Below the pieces are notes generated by a model. It searched no databases. It was not told where the DNA came from and saw only the letters and a list, made by a program, of their open reading frames with translations. Positions 44,587-53,287 of a DNA stretch of 64,000 nucleotides are shown piece by piece (the first letter of the stretch is position 1; each line of letters begins with the position of its first letter). The DNA comes from Paenibacillus wulumuqiensis (GTDB lineage Bacteria > Bacillota > Bacilli > Paenibacillales > Paenibacillaceae). The DNA is taken from positions 148,573 to 212,572 of the forward strand of contig NZ_LAQP01000016.1 in the NCBI RefSeq assembly GCF_000971965.1, given 5' to 3'. The position numbers and the translations under genes were made by a program.

Positions 44587-45392
44587 CTTCCTCTCACCTC
44601 CTGCAGACCGGATGGCAGTAGATTACCCGGTTTCTTTAAGATTGGTGCAGCCTGAATCAGCTGCCTGGTATACGGATGCTGGGGATGATCCAGAATCCGG
44701 TGCTTGCCACCAGTCTCGACGATGCGTCCTTCCTGCATCACCGCGAGCCGGCTGGCATACTTACGCACATGACGCCAGTCGTGCGTGATGAACAGAATCG
44801 CGCAGCCGGTTTCCCGCTGCTTTTGCGCCAGCAGTTCCAGAATCCGGTGACCGGACACGCTGTCCAGCGCAGTCGTCACTTCATCGGCGATCAGCACATC
44901 CGGCGAGAGCAGCAGAGCCATCGCGATCGATACTCGCTGCAGCTGTCCGCCGCTCAGCTGGAAGGGATAACGCCGATACAGACTTTCGTCCAGTCCGACC
45001 GATTCCAGCGCTGCGATTCCCTGCCGCTTGCGCACAGCGCCTGGAGCAATGCCGTGCACCTTCTGGTATTCTTCCAGATGCTGTCCAATCGTACGGAACG
45101 GGGTAAATGAACCCTGATAATCCTGAAATGCATACGCCAGCCTGCGTCCACGGATATCGCGCATCTGCCGGGCAGACAGACCCAGCAGGTCCTGTCCGTG
45201 CAGCCGGATGCGTCCTTCCAGCTGCAGATTCGGCGGCAGCATTCGTCCGGCAGCCTGAGAGAGCAGGCTTTTGCCGCTGCCGCTCTGGCCTACGAGAGCG
45301 AACCATTCTCCCTCGTGTACGGTCAGGGAGACATTGTCGACGATCGTTTTTGCCCAGCTGCGAATGGTTACCTGTTCCATCGACAGAATCAT
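44583..45392 (-). CDS. ABC transporter ATP-binding protein, DppD/NikD/CntD type
   Basis: The 269-residue ATPase carries Walker A GQSGSGKSLLSQAA (about 36), Q-loop FQDYQGSFTP, signature LSGGQLQRVS (about 146), Walker B VLIADEVTTALDSV and the switch FITHDW, then the HPYTRQL tail of oligopeptide/nickel ATPases. The Walker B glutamate is followed by V rather than P, as is usual in NikD-like proteins. It overlaps both neighbours by four bases, so the operon is tightly coupled. It pairs with the next ATPase as a heterodimer. Confidence 0.9.
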   Translation of the reverse strand: MILSMEQVTIRSWAKTIVDNVSLTVHEGEWFALVGQSGSGKSLLSQAAGRMLPPNLQLEGRIRLHGQDLLGLSARQMRDIRGRRLAYAFQDYQGSFTPFRTIGQHLEEYQKVHGIAPGAVRKRQGIAALESVGLDESLYRRYPFQLSGGQLQRVSIAMALLLSPDVLIADEVTTALDSVSGHRILELLAQKQRETGCAILFITHDWRHVRKYASRLAVMQEGRIVETGGKHRILDHPQHPYTRQLIQAAPILKKPGNLLPSGLQEVRGR

Positions 45393-46240
45393 GATTGCAC
45401 CTCCCTTTTTACATCAAACCGGTCACGCAAATAATCGCCCAGCATATTCGCCAGCAGCACGACAGACATAATCGCCAGACCCGGATAGATCATCAGCTCC
45501 GGTCGCGATTGGAAATAAGGACGCGAGTCATTGAGCATCGCTCCCCATTCCGGTGTTGGCGGCTGGGCACCCAGTCCGATATACGAGAATGCCGAGATGA
45601 GCAAAATAATTTTGCCCAGATCCAGACTCGCCAGCACCAGCACATGACCGATCACATGCGGCAGCAGATGCTTGCGCATAATTTTCGCCGGAGACAGTCC
45701 GTTCGTACGGGCGATCTGCACATAATCCTTTTGCGCCTCAGACAGCACGGTACTGCGTACGAGTCTCGCGTAGTTTACCCATTTGACAACAACGATCGCC
45801 AGCACCAGATTGCCGATCCCCGCACCAAGCAGACCGCTCAGTACAATCGCCACAATCGTATCGGGAAAAGACAGAAAAGCATCCGCGATCCGCATAAAAA
45901 TTCGGTCGATCCAGCCGCGGCTGTACCCGGAGATCAGTCCAAACGGAATCCCGATCAGCAGCGCGGCGCCAAGTGCCAGCAGGCTGTATCCGAGCGTCTG
46001 CTGTCCGCCGAGCAATAGTCGTGTCAGCACATCCCGGCCCAGATGATCCGTGCCGAGCGGATGCAGCATACTCATCTCCTGCAGACGGTCACCGAGATCG
46101 GTCGTATTCGGATCATGCTTCAGCCAGAAGAAAGCATAGATTGAAGCCGCAGCCGTGACCAGAACAAATAACAAAGCGATCATGCCCTGCCAGCTGTGCT
46201 TGCTGCGCCGGGACACTCTGGGTATGGATAATTCTCTCAC
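45389..46240 (-). CDS. ABC transporter permease, DppC/NikC/CntC type
   Basis: The 283-residue permease has six membrane helices, an N-terminal OppC-type region (MLHPLGTDHLGRDVLTRLLLGGQQTL) and the EAA loop YVQIARTNGLSPAKIMRKHLLPHV. The end GLGAQPPTPEWGAMLNDSR is a strongly conserved OppC/NikC sequence. It forms the channel with the partner permease encoded just before it, with a four-base overlap. Confidence 0.92.
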   Translation of the reverse strand: MRELSIPRVSRRSKHSWQGMIALLFVLVTAAASIYAFFWLKHDPNTTDLGDRLQEMSMLHPLGTDHLGRDVLTRLLLGGQQTLGYSLLALGAALLIGIPFGLISGYSRGWIDRIFMRIADAFLSFPDTIVAIVLSGLLGAGIGNLVLAIVVVKWVNYARLVRSTVLSEAQKDYVQIARTNGLSPAKIMRKHLLPHVIGHVLVLASLDLGKIILLISAFSYIGLGAQPPTPEWGAMLNDSRPYFQSRPELMIYPGLAIMSVVLLANMLGDYLRDRFDVKREVQS

Positions 46241-47184
46241 CAGCCGGCCTTCCTTTCCTTGAGCTTCATCTCCGGATTCAGATACCGGTAGGACAGATCC
46301 ACCAGCGTATTCACTACAAATACGAGGGCTGCCATGACCAGAATATAGCCCTGAATCAGCGGATAATCCCGCTGCCGGATCGAATCCACGACCAGCTTGC
46401 CGATTCCCGGATAGGCAAACAGCACCTCAACAACGACGACTCCACCGATCAGACTGCCCAGACTCACGCCGAATACCGTAATGACCGGCGGCAGACTGTG
46501 CCGCAGGGCATGCACCCAGAAAATGCGTGCCTCACTGTATCCCCGCGCCCGCGCTGCCCGTACAAATTCCTGTCCGAGCGAATCCAGCAGACTTGAACGC
46601 AGCAGACGCACGTATACACTGGAAATTGCCAGCCCCAGTGTGAGCGAAGGTAGCAGCAGCGATATCCATCCGTCCCTCCCCATCGTCGGCAGCCAGCCGA
46701 GACGCACACCGAACAGATCGATCAGAATAAGTCCCAGCCAGAAGCTCGGAATCGCCGCGCCCATAATCGACAGCAGCCGGCTCACATGATCAATCCAGCT
46801 GTTCCGGTACAATGCCGACAACGAGCCAAGCGGAATAGCAATCAGCAGCATGATGACCAGTGCCCCTGCCGTCAGCTCCAGCGTCGCCGGCAGACCGCCC
46901 ATAATCATTTTCATGACCGGCTGACCGGTTGCATAGGATTGGCCAAAATCCAGCCGTACGAAATTCAGCAGCCACTGCCCGTATTGAACGAGCAATGGCT
47001 GATGGAATCCCATCTCTTCTCTTAGCGCTTCCACCTGTTCCTGACTGACGGACAATTCATCCACATTCAGAATCGTCAGCACCGGATCGCCCGGCGCCAT
47101 ACGAATAAACAGAAAGCTGATAAAGGTAATAAACAACACAAAACCCAGTGTCTCCAAAAATTTGCGGATTAGAATCCGGCCCAT
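46237..47184 (-). CDS. ABC transporter permease, DppB/NikB/CntB type
   Basis: The 315-residue permease starts ILIRKFLETLGFVLFITFISFLF and contains the OppB hallmark APGDP, the EAA loop FVRAARARGYSEARIFWVHALRHSLPPV and a final FAYPGIGKLVVDSIRQRDYPLIQGYIL segment. Six membrane helices are expected. The start codon shares one base with the stop codon of the binding-protein gene, so it is directly coupled. It belongs to the nickel/peptide importer group. Confidence 0.92.
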   Translation of the reverse strand: MGRILIRKFLETLGFVLFITFISFLFIRMAPGDPVLTILNVDELSVSQEQVEALREEMGFHQPLLVQYGQWLLNFVRLDFGQSYATGQPVMKMIMGGLPATLELTAGALVIMLLIAIPLGSLSALYRNSWIDHVSRLLSIMGAAIPSFWLGLILIDLFGVRLGWLPTMGRDGWISLLLPSLTLGLAISSVYVRLLRSSLLDSLGQEFVRAARARGYSEARIFWVHALRHSLPPVITVFGVSLGSLIGGVVVVEVLFAYPGIGKLVVDSIRQRDYPLIQGYILVMAALVFVVNTLVDLSYRYLNPEMKLKERKAGW

Positions 47185-48845
47185 TACATCACATCCAGCT
47201 TGTTCGTAATCATATAGTATTCACTGCGCGTGGTAACCCAGTTTTTCACTTTCTCTTCGTTATAAGCTACAATCGTCGATGGATGCAGCACAAAGGAATT
47301 GATCACATTCTCATGTACATAATCGGCTGCCTGCTCTGCCAGCACGGCACGCTTGTCCGGTTCAACGGTCCGGTTGAGCCGGTCGATAATAGCTGTCAGC
47401 TTCGGATCTTCAGATCCGCTAAAATTCAGCGCGCCATCCGGATGATACGTCGCATTCAGATAATACCCGGCATCTCCACGTGGGGCGGTCAGATTGCTGT
47501 AGGTCGCCAGATCCCAGTCCCGGTTGGCTGCCATATAATCCTCGGGAGTATCAATCTGGCGAATTTCCACCTGAATGCCGATTTTCTTGGCATCAGACTG
47601 GAAGACCTGCGCGATCAGCGGCAGATCGGCTCGTGCCGAATAGGTGAGCAGCGTTAACTGCAGCGGCTTGCCGTCCTTTTGCATCTGGCCGTTGACCAGT
47701 GAGTAACCTGCCTGCTGAAGATACCGGACCGCCGCATCCGCGCCCAGCGGCGACGGCTCATACTTGGGTGCAAATGGCAATGACGGCAGGAAAGGCCCGG
47801 TCGCCGCTTCTCCATGTCCCAGCAGAATCATATCTACAATCTTCTGTCGGTCAATCAGTGCATCCATCGCCCGGCGTACATTCACGTCCTGCAGTGCTGG
47901 ACGCTCCATATTCATCGTCAGCTGATGTACCCGGAAGGTTGAGGTGGACTCCACCTTGATGCCCTGCTCGGCATCCAGTGTATCGAGGCTCTCCACTTCC
48001 GGACGGTAGACAATATCCACCTGCCCGGAGCGCAGTGCCAGCGAGCGGGCATTGGCATCCTCGTTAAAGGAGAACGTCACTCCGTCCAGCGGGGAAGCAC
48101 CATCCCAGTATTTGTCATACCTTTTCACTTCCAGCTTGCTGCCGGGAGTAAATGTACTCAGCAGGAAAGGCCCTGTGCCGACCGGCTTGTTCACCACATC
48201 CGGTTCGGACACATCGATAATCGATGTATTGGGATTCACCAGTTCCGAGATGAATTCCGGAAAAGGCTGGCTCGTTAATATCTGCAGTGTATTTCCATCT
48301 GCCTCGATGCTTTTGATCTTGAGTGCATTCTTCACCGCTATGCTCTCGGTCATCGCCCGCTCCAATGAAGCTTTGACCGCTTCTCCGGTCATCGGCTTGC
48401 CGTTCTGGAACGTTACATCATCACGCAGCTTTATTTTCCAGTTCTGTCCGTCCTTGCCCTCCCAGCTCTCGGCGAGCCATGGCGCGACCGTCAGGTTATC
48501 TTCATCCAGACGCACCAGCGTCTCGGTAATGCCTGCACGGATCGGCACATAACTGGAATCGACATGCGGATCGAGCGAGTTGGTCGAGAAGTTATACAGG
48601 AAGCTCACATGCTTGCCCTGTTCCTTGGCGCTGGAAGAAGGTGATGAACATGCACCCAGGATAGCGATACAGAGCAGCAGTATAGTCATTCCAAGAGCCT
48701 GTCTTCCTCTGCGCTTCCCTCCAGTCATTCCTCCATATACAGAGCGACGCTGTACGGAATCCTTTCCCGGATATGTATTCATGTGTTCTGTACGATGTTG
48801 GTCTGGCTGCCGAACCTGCCTGCTGCCCTTGTCTACCTGATTCAT
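47184..48845 (-). CDS. Substrate-binding lipoprotein of a NikA/CntA-like importer
   Basis: The 553-residue protein is a type-II extracytoplasmic solute-binding protein (SBP_bac_5). After an unusually long hydrophilic N terminus (about 50 residues) comes a lipoprotein signal with IAILGAC. The mature part has LYNFSTNSLDPHVDSSYVPIRAGITETLVRLDEDNLTVAPWLAESWE and KIKLRDDVTFQNGKPMTGEAVKASLERAM, and ends FVLHPSTIVAYNEEKVKNW, the pattern of NikA/CntA rather than of general peptide binders. GGGGGG lies seven bases before the ATG chosen; a GTG five codons earlier overlaps that site. Two Zur-like boxes precede the gene, so zinc or zinc-opine-type metallophore is the likely cargo. Confidence 0.85.
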   Translation of the reverse strand: MNQVDKGSRQVRQPDQHRTEHMNTYPGKDSVQRRSVYGGMTGGKRRGRQALGMTILLLCIAILGACSSPSSSAKEQGKHVSFLYNFSTNSLDPHVDSSYVPIRAGITETLVRLDEDNLTVAPWLAESWEGKDGQNWKIKLRDDVTFQNGKPMTGEAVKASLERAMTESIAVKNALKIKSIEADGNTLQILTSQPFPEFISELVNPNTSIIDVSEPDVVNKPVGTGPFLLSTFTPGSKLEVKRYDKYWDGASPLDGVTFSFNEDANARSLALRSGQVDIVYRPEVESLDTLDAEQGIKVESTSTFRVHQLTMNMERPALQDVNVRRAMDALIDRQKIVDMILLGHGEAATGPFLPSLPFAPKYEPSPLGADAAVRYLQQAGYSLVNGQMQKDGKPLQLTLLTYSARADLPLIAQVFQSDAKKIGIQVEIRQIDTPEDYMAANRDWDLATYSNLTAPRGDAGYYLNATYHPDGALNFSGSEDPKLTAIIDRLNRTVEPDKRAVLAEQAADYVHENVINSFVLHPSTIVAYNEEKVKNWVTTRSEYYMITNKLDVM

Positions 48846-48874
48846 GATTCTTCCCCCCACTGCATTTCTCTATT

Positions 48875-48889
48875 TAGTAACCATTACGA
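48875..48889. promoter_or_regulatory. Zur-box-like site, promoter-distal copy
   Basis: TAGTAACCATTACGA matches the Bacillus Zur 7-1-7 consensus TCGTAAT-N-ATTACGA at 12 of 14 positions. It lies downstream of the expected transcription start, 30 bases before the binding-protein start codon. Confidence 0.65.
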
Positions 48890-48906
48890 TTTAAACATTG
48901 AATCTT

Positions 48907-48935
48907 ATCTTATCGTAACGATTACTATTTAGCAA
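48907..48935 (-). promoter_or_regulatory. SigmaA promoter of the metal importer operon
   Basis: On the minus strand TTGCTA, a 17-base spacer and TAAGAT form a good promoter. The spacer contains the second Zur-like box, the geometry of a classical repressor-blocked promoter. Confidence 0.65.
48913..48927. promoter_or_regulatory. Zur-box-like site between -35 and -10
   Basis: TCGTAACGATTACTA matches the Zur consensus at 12 of 14 defined positions and occupies the promoter spacer exactly. Confidence 0.7.
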
Positions 48936-49145
48936 GAAGAAAAATAGCCGATTAATCTTCAAGCAAAGGGCATATTTCTATCTTTTCATATGGGCAAATG
49001 TATGGATATTCATATGCGTACCACGGTTCCATTTCTATTCCCCTTCATCTCTATCTGTTACAGATCACTTTCTCTGCCAAGCCGACTTGAGCAGCATACT
49101 GACCATATGATACGATAACTGGAAATATTTCCGGGAGGTGCTACC

Positions 49146-49733
49146 ATTACTCAACATAAGGTCGAATCCATTTTGCTGGATATTCCAGAGAGCTTTGAAA
49201 GTGCACGCCTGCTTATCTGTGCTGCACGTCCGGGAGACGGTGCTGCTGTCAATGAAGCGGTACGGGAAAGCATAACCGAACTGCGCCCATGGATGCCCTG
49301 GGCACAGACGGTTCCTACGCTGGAACAATCTGAGGCCAGTATTCGCCGCTCGCGAGTAGAGTATCTGGAACGTACAGATCTGCGTCTGCTGCTCTTTGCC
49401 AAAGATACCGGGATGCTCGTAGGCAGCAGCGGTCTGCACAGGATTGACTGGGAATGTCGCAGCTTTGAGATCGGCTACTGGGCACGCACTTCCTGTACCG
49501 GTCAGGGATACATAACCGAAGCTGTGTATGCAATCACTGACTTTGCCATCCATCAGCTGCAGGCGAATCGCATTCACATCCGCTGTGATGCCAATAATGC
49601 AGCCAGTACTCATATTGCCATGAAGACCGGTTTTACTCATGAAGGTACGCTTCGTCAGGATAGTCTGGATCATGATGGACGATTGCGGGATACACTGGTC
49701 TTTTCTAAAGTACGCGGAGTTGAATTTGAATAA
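49146..49733 (+). CDS. GNAT-family acetyltransferase (RimJ/RimL type), probable ATT start
   Basis: The protein (195 residues from the start used here) has the RimJ/RimL pattern: FESARLLICAARPGDGAAVNEAV, LRPWMPWA, SFEIGYWARTSCTGQGYITEAV (acetyl-CoA loop, with QGY in place of the usual QGxG/A) and NNAASTHIAMKTGFTHEGTLRQD. It probably acetylates a small molecule or a protein N terminus. The frame is open from a TAA at 49116 and contains no ATG or GTG before the domain. The best start is ATT at 49146, seven bases after GGGAGG; the only conventional codon is a TTG at 49173 without a ribosome binding site. Confidence 0.85.
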   Translation: MTQHKVESILLDIPESFESARLLICAARPGDGAAVNEAVRESITELRPWMPWAQTVPTLEQSEASIRRSRVEYLERTDLRLLLFAKDTGMLVGSSGLHRIDWECRSFEIGYWARTSCTGQGYITEAVYAITDFAIHQLQANRIHIRCDANNAASTHIAMKTGFTHEGTLRQDSLDHDGRLRDTLVFSKVRGVEFE

Positions 49734-49803
49734 TCAGCTGCTGTCAAATTAGGCAGCCGATTGGCAGCGGCTCTATGCCGATATTCTAAAAATGCCAAAT
49801 AAC

Positions 49804-49850
49804 AAAGGAACATCCCACCTGTAGAAGAAGGATGTTCCTTTGTTGTTTTT
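49804..49850 (+). terminator. Terminator of the acetyltransferase gene
   Basis: AAAGGAACATCC and GGATGTTCCTTT form a 12-pair stem with a 14-base loop, followed by GTTGTTTTTT. Confidence 0.88.
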
Positions 49851-50015
49851 TATTTGCTATTTGTTATTTTATGCTAATTTGAAATCTGCTAGTTATCTGT
49901 AGGCTATATTCTGTTTGGTTACTGTTTAAAACCCCGGTATTCCATCCAGCTAATTATAATAACGTCTCGCATGGTAATCGATCTATACGCTATGAGTATC
50001 TGTATCTGTACGTTC

Positions 50016-50210
50016 TTAGTAAATCTGGCTTTCCCGTGGAATCAGCAGCGCTGCGATAAAGTAAACGATGATCGATGTTCCTCCGGTCAGGAATACGCTG
50101 ACCACGAACAGCAATCTCAAAAAGGTAGCACTCATACCCAGAAGCTCCGCGAATCCACCCAACAATCCTGTCATCATCCTGTCGTGGTTGGAACGATATA
50201 ATTTGCTCAT
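50016..50210 (-). CDS. PspC-domain membrane protein
   Basis: The 64-residue protein is a minimal PspC domain: KLYRSNHDRMMTGLLGGFAELLGM (residues 3-26) then FLRLLFVVSVFLTGGTSIIVYFIAALLIP, one or two membrane passes. PspC-like proteins sense envelope stress, but no pspA is nearby. The ATG at 50210 has AAGGAG nine bases upstream; two earlier in-frame ATGs lie too close to that site or before it. Confidence 0.85.
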   Translation of the reverse strand: MSKLYRSNHDRMMTGLLGGFAELLGMSATFLRLLFVVSVFLTGGTSIIVYFIAALLIPRESQIY

Positions 50211-50416
50211 TTCCATACTCTCCTTTGTCAATTATGATTCTTGTGCCGACAGCGGAATTTCTTCTTCTGAAGGCTTATTTCATGTACGCTGTCTCGTTGA
50301 TATGTGATACCTTCATGATATAGGAATACAGGGGCTGTTCCAACCGCCCTGCGGCTGTTTTGCCACTTGGACCTTAGTCGGGGACAGGCCTGGACCTGCA
50401 GAGCTTTGTCTGCTCA

Positions 50417-51088
50417 TTAGACAGTCGAATAGTCTTTCTCGTAGAGCATTTGACCGGTTGTGCTGTACATCGTAATCCGGTCTATCCGCTCGAATGGGGT
50501 CTTCTTGTTCTGCATTTTGGTCACGTTGTCCATATAAATTGTTTGTCCTTTGGCAACAGACAATGTGGATGTCCTGCCGCCCTGGTATTCAATCCGGATC
50601 TGCTGGATATTCGGATCATGAATATATCCATAGATCGTGCGAAATTTGGCCTCTTGCTGATGTGGATCAGGCAGTGAGGCGGTACCGCCAAAGTCCGCTA
50701 CCTGTACTCGTATATCCCGGTAGATTTTCATCATATCCGTACTGAGTCTGTACCATTTATCGTTTTGCCGATAGCCCATCAGGATGCCTGCATATGGAAC
50801 ATTTTTGTAGGTCAAGGTGTAGCTCACCGCTGCAACTTGGCCTTTATTCTGCTGTTCCACAATATGGACATCTTTCCGGGGAATCCTTACTTTGTATAAT
50901 TTCCAGAGTTCTATCGCAATTAGCTCTTCCGGCGAGTCCTCTCCCTGCACAGGCAAATGTTCACTGTAACCAGAAGAGCCAGAGAGTGGATCTGCAGCAG
51001 ACTCCCGCTTCAGCCTTATCGCGTTCGCATCCGATGCGCATACGACCAGAAGCAGCAGTATCGCGATGGTAATGATGTAGACTTTGAT
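50417..51088 (-). CDS. Secreted hypothetical protein, probable ATC start
   Basis: The frame runs for 224 codons from an ATC eight bases after GGGGAGG. It encodes a normal signal peptide (KVYIITIAILLLLVVCASDANA) followed by a mature domain of about 200 residues with alternating strands (VAAVSYTLTYKNVPYAGILMGYRQNDKWYRL, IQQIRIEYQGGRTSTLSVA). A TAA stop lies seven codons before the ATC, and no ATG, GTG or TTG occurs until residue 45, inside the mature part and without a ribosome binding site. So either ATC is the real start or the start codon has been mutated. I do not recognise the family. Confidence 0.65.
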   Translation of the reverse strand: MKVYIITIAILLLLVVCASDANAIRLKRESAADPLSGSSGYSEHLPVQGEDSPEELIAIELWKLYKVRIPRKDVHIVEQQNKGQVAAVSYTLTYKNVPYAGILMGYRQNDKWYRLSTDMMKIYRDIRVQVADFGGTASLPDPHQQEAKFRTIYGYIHDPNIQQIRIEYQGGRTSTLSVAKGQTIYMDNVTKMQNKKTPFERIDRITMYSTTGQMLYEKDYSTV

Positions 51089-51295
51089 AGTATATTCCTC
51101 CCCTGCTTACATGTTGTGTTTATCCATGATCGCATACTCTTCTTTTATTATCCATACTTTTCCATTTTTGTCGCTGTAGGATAGGTATTTGTATCCTGTG
51201 CAAAGGGTTGCTTTTCCGGATCCTTGGCTTTAGACTACAATCGATCCACTTTCTAAACATCTTTTCAAAAGTGATACAAAGGAGAACATTCCATT

Positions 51296-52327
51296 ATGCG
51301 TCCGTTATCCCACAGTACCCAGCAGGTCAAGAAAATCAATATCGAGCTGGTCAAAAATACACTGCGTACCACCGGGACAGGTACCAAAGCTTCTATTGCG
51401 AGTCTGACCCGGCTCAGCGTCGCCACTTGCGGCACGATTCTCAATGAGCTGGTACGAACCGGGGAGATTCTGGATATCGGACCGGATGAATCCAGCGGCG
51501 GCCGACCAGCGAGCCGGTATCAGTTCAACGCCGATTATGCCAGCATGGTTGGCCTGATTATCCGTACGGAAAGCGGTATCCACTCCATTACCCATGCCCG
51601 TGCCAATCTGAACGGCGAGATTCTGGAGCAGCATACCACCGAATATGAAGCCATCAACATACAGACGATTGAGGAACTGCTGGATCAGCTGCTGAGCCAG
51701 TATCACAATGTACAGGCTGTTGGCATCGGGATTCCCGGTGTGGCACATAACGGACAAATCGGTATCTGCGATGTGAAGGAACTGGCTGGACAGCCGCTGG
51801 CACAGATGCTCCAGCAGCGCTATAACGGCCTGGAAATCACTATTCAGAATGATATGAACCTGACCGTATACGGGCTGTATCATGAGCAGAATTATGAGGA
51901 GGACAGCAATTTTGCGGTGCTGACCTTTCCGGAAAATCATTATCCCGGAGCCGGCTTTATTATCGGCGGCAGGCTGCTGAACGGCAACAGCTATTTCAGT
52001 GGTGAAGTCTCCTATCTGCCCTTTGGCATCACCCGTGAGGAACAGCTCCGACAGCTCCATACTCCCGAAGGTGTGCATGCGCTGATTGTACATACGATCG
52101 TCTCCATCATCGCCATCATTAATCCGGCTGCTATTGCAATGACCGGCAATGCACTTGTTCCTTCGATGTTGGACCGAATCGATCAGGACTGCCGCCAACA
52201 TGTTCCGGCTGAACATATGCCGCAGCTGCTGATTCAGCAGGACACACGGCATGAATATCTCACCGGATTGATCACGATGACACTGGAGAGTCTTACCTAT
52301 AATATCCAATTGATCGAACGGCATTAG
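51296..52327 (+). CDS. ROK-family transcriptional regulator (NagC/XylR type)
   Basis: The 343-residue protein has an N-terminal winged helix (VKKINIELVKNTLRTTGTGTKASIASLTRLSVATCGTILNELVRTGEI, residues 11-58). A ROK domain follows, with the opening SSGGRPASRYQFN and VQAVGIGIPGVAHNGQIGICD. The kinase-type zinc motif is not evident and the final helical part is shortened, which suggests a regulator without kinase activity. These proteins usually control sugar uptake genes and sense a sugar or sugar phosphate. AAAGGAGAACATTCC precedes the ATG. No sugar genes follow directly. Confidence 0.85.
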   Translation: MRPLSHSTQQVKKINIELVKNTLRTTGTGTKASIASLTRLSVATCGTILNELVRTGEILDIGPDESSGGRPASRYQFNADYASMVGLIIRTESGIHSITHARANLNGEILEQHTTEYEAINIQTIEELLDQLLSQYHNVQAVGIGIPGVAHNGQIGICDVKELAGQPLAQMLQQRYNGLEITIQNDMNLTVYGLYHEQNYEEDSNFAVLTFPENHYPGAGFIIGGRLLNGNSYFSGEVSYLPFGITREEQLRQLHTPEGVHALIVHTIVSIIAIINPAAIAMTGNALVPSMLDRIDQDCRQHVPAEHMPQLLIQQDTRHEYLTGLITMTLESLTYNIQLIERH

Positions 52328-52369
52328 ACAGCATCTATCCTATCCCATGAGTTCTGGAGGAACCCTGTT

Positions 52370-52435
52370 GTGATGGTAAACCAAAGCAAGTCTAATCGGA
52401 TCTACGCGATGCAGGCATACAGCTGTGGCTGCTGA
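52370..52435 (+). CDS. Possible 21-residue cysteine-containing peptide
   Basis: A GTG-ATG pair nine bases after GGAGG opens a 21-codon frame that ends in SCGC before TGA, 40 bases after the ROK regulator gene. The ribosome binding site is good, but no homology is recognised and such short frames occur by chance. If real it might be a small signalling or regulatory peptide. Confidence 0.25.
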   Translation: MMVNQSKSNRIYAMQAYSCGC

Positions 52436-52649
52436 CAGGGGCCCGCAAAATCTCCATCCTGCAGCCTCTGCTCTATACAAGCCAAAAAACGCAGCGATAA
52501 AGTACAAATGGATAAACCGCAGTCAGCGATTCATGTTCAATTGAACTGGAGACGGCAGTACAATAACCGGACGAACAGCGAGTATCAATAAAATCCATGC
52601 GATGAACCATAACGAAACAGTGGTGCATGAAGCAAACGTGTACAAACCA
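52436..52649. other. Gap after the ROK regulator gene
   Basis: A second short frame (ATG at 52508, 27 codons) has no ribosome binding site. Nothing convincing is seen in this stretch before the terminator. Confidence 0.4.
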
Positions 52650-52700
52650 AACAACCACCTGGCAGCGTCCGATACAGACAGCCGGGTGGTTGTTTTTATT
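52650..52700 (+). terminator. Terminator downstream of the ROK regulator region
   Basis: AACAACCACC and GGTGGTTGTT form a ten-pair stem with additional pairing inside the loop, followed by TTTATT. It is more than 300 bases after the ROK stop codon, so the transcript has a long 3' region. Confidence 0.75.
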
Positions 52701-52808
52701 GCTGAGTTCTAAGATGACTCATCATTAATCCGGCGGCGGTCATCTACCCACTGCTGCCGGATCATAAGCCCTGAACATCCAGCGTACAATTACGTATGTT
52801 ATCCCTGC

Positions 52809-53030
52809 TTAATTGAAATAAAAGTACTCATTCGGATTGGTGCTTGGCTTTTGTCGTGGCGCTTCGGTCAGATGATAGTATGCGATATTCGCACATTTCA
52901 GGTGATAATTCTGGTAGTAGAAATTCTCGCCCCGTTCTACCGCCTCTTTGAGCTGGGCGACCTGCTTGTCACTCACTCCCTGAATATACAGCTCGGTATT
53001 GCCTGTGAAAACAATCTTTACATCATACAT
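52809..53030 (-). CDS. Small hypothetical protein
   Basis: The 73-residue soluble protein starts at ATG behind AAGGGTGA. It begins with a strand (YDVKIVFTGNTELYIQGV), has a helix (DKQVAQLKEAVERGENFYY) and a second strand pair, then a disordered proline/asparagine-rich tail. The pattern suggests a small one-domain alpha/beta protein. I do not recognise the family. Confidence 0.55.
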   Translation of the reverse strand: MYDVKIVFTGNTELYIQGVSDKQVAQLKEAVERGENFYYQNYHLKCANIAYYHLTEAPRQKPSTNPNEYFYFN

Positions 53031-53287
53031 ACGATCACCCTTGGATAATTATTTAACTGCTTAACTAGCATAATGCATTATTCCGATATCGTGGAATAGT
53101 CAATTGGTATCGTTTCGGTAGATTGGAAATGGTCTGCGATACAGGTTGCAATACACATGCACCATCTATCAACACTGATAATAACTTTGTCGTCTGCTTT
53201 TAATATTTTCCAATAAGTATAACTACAGACCAAATTATCCCTGTATAATAATCATGGAATACATATTATATAAAAGGGGATTATACA

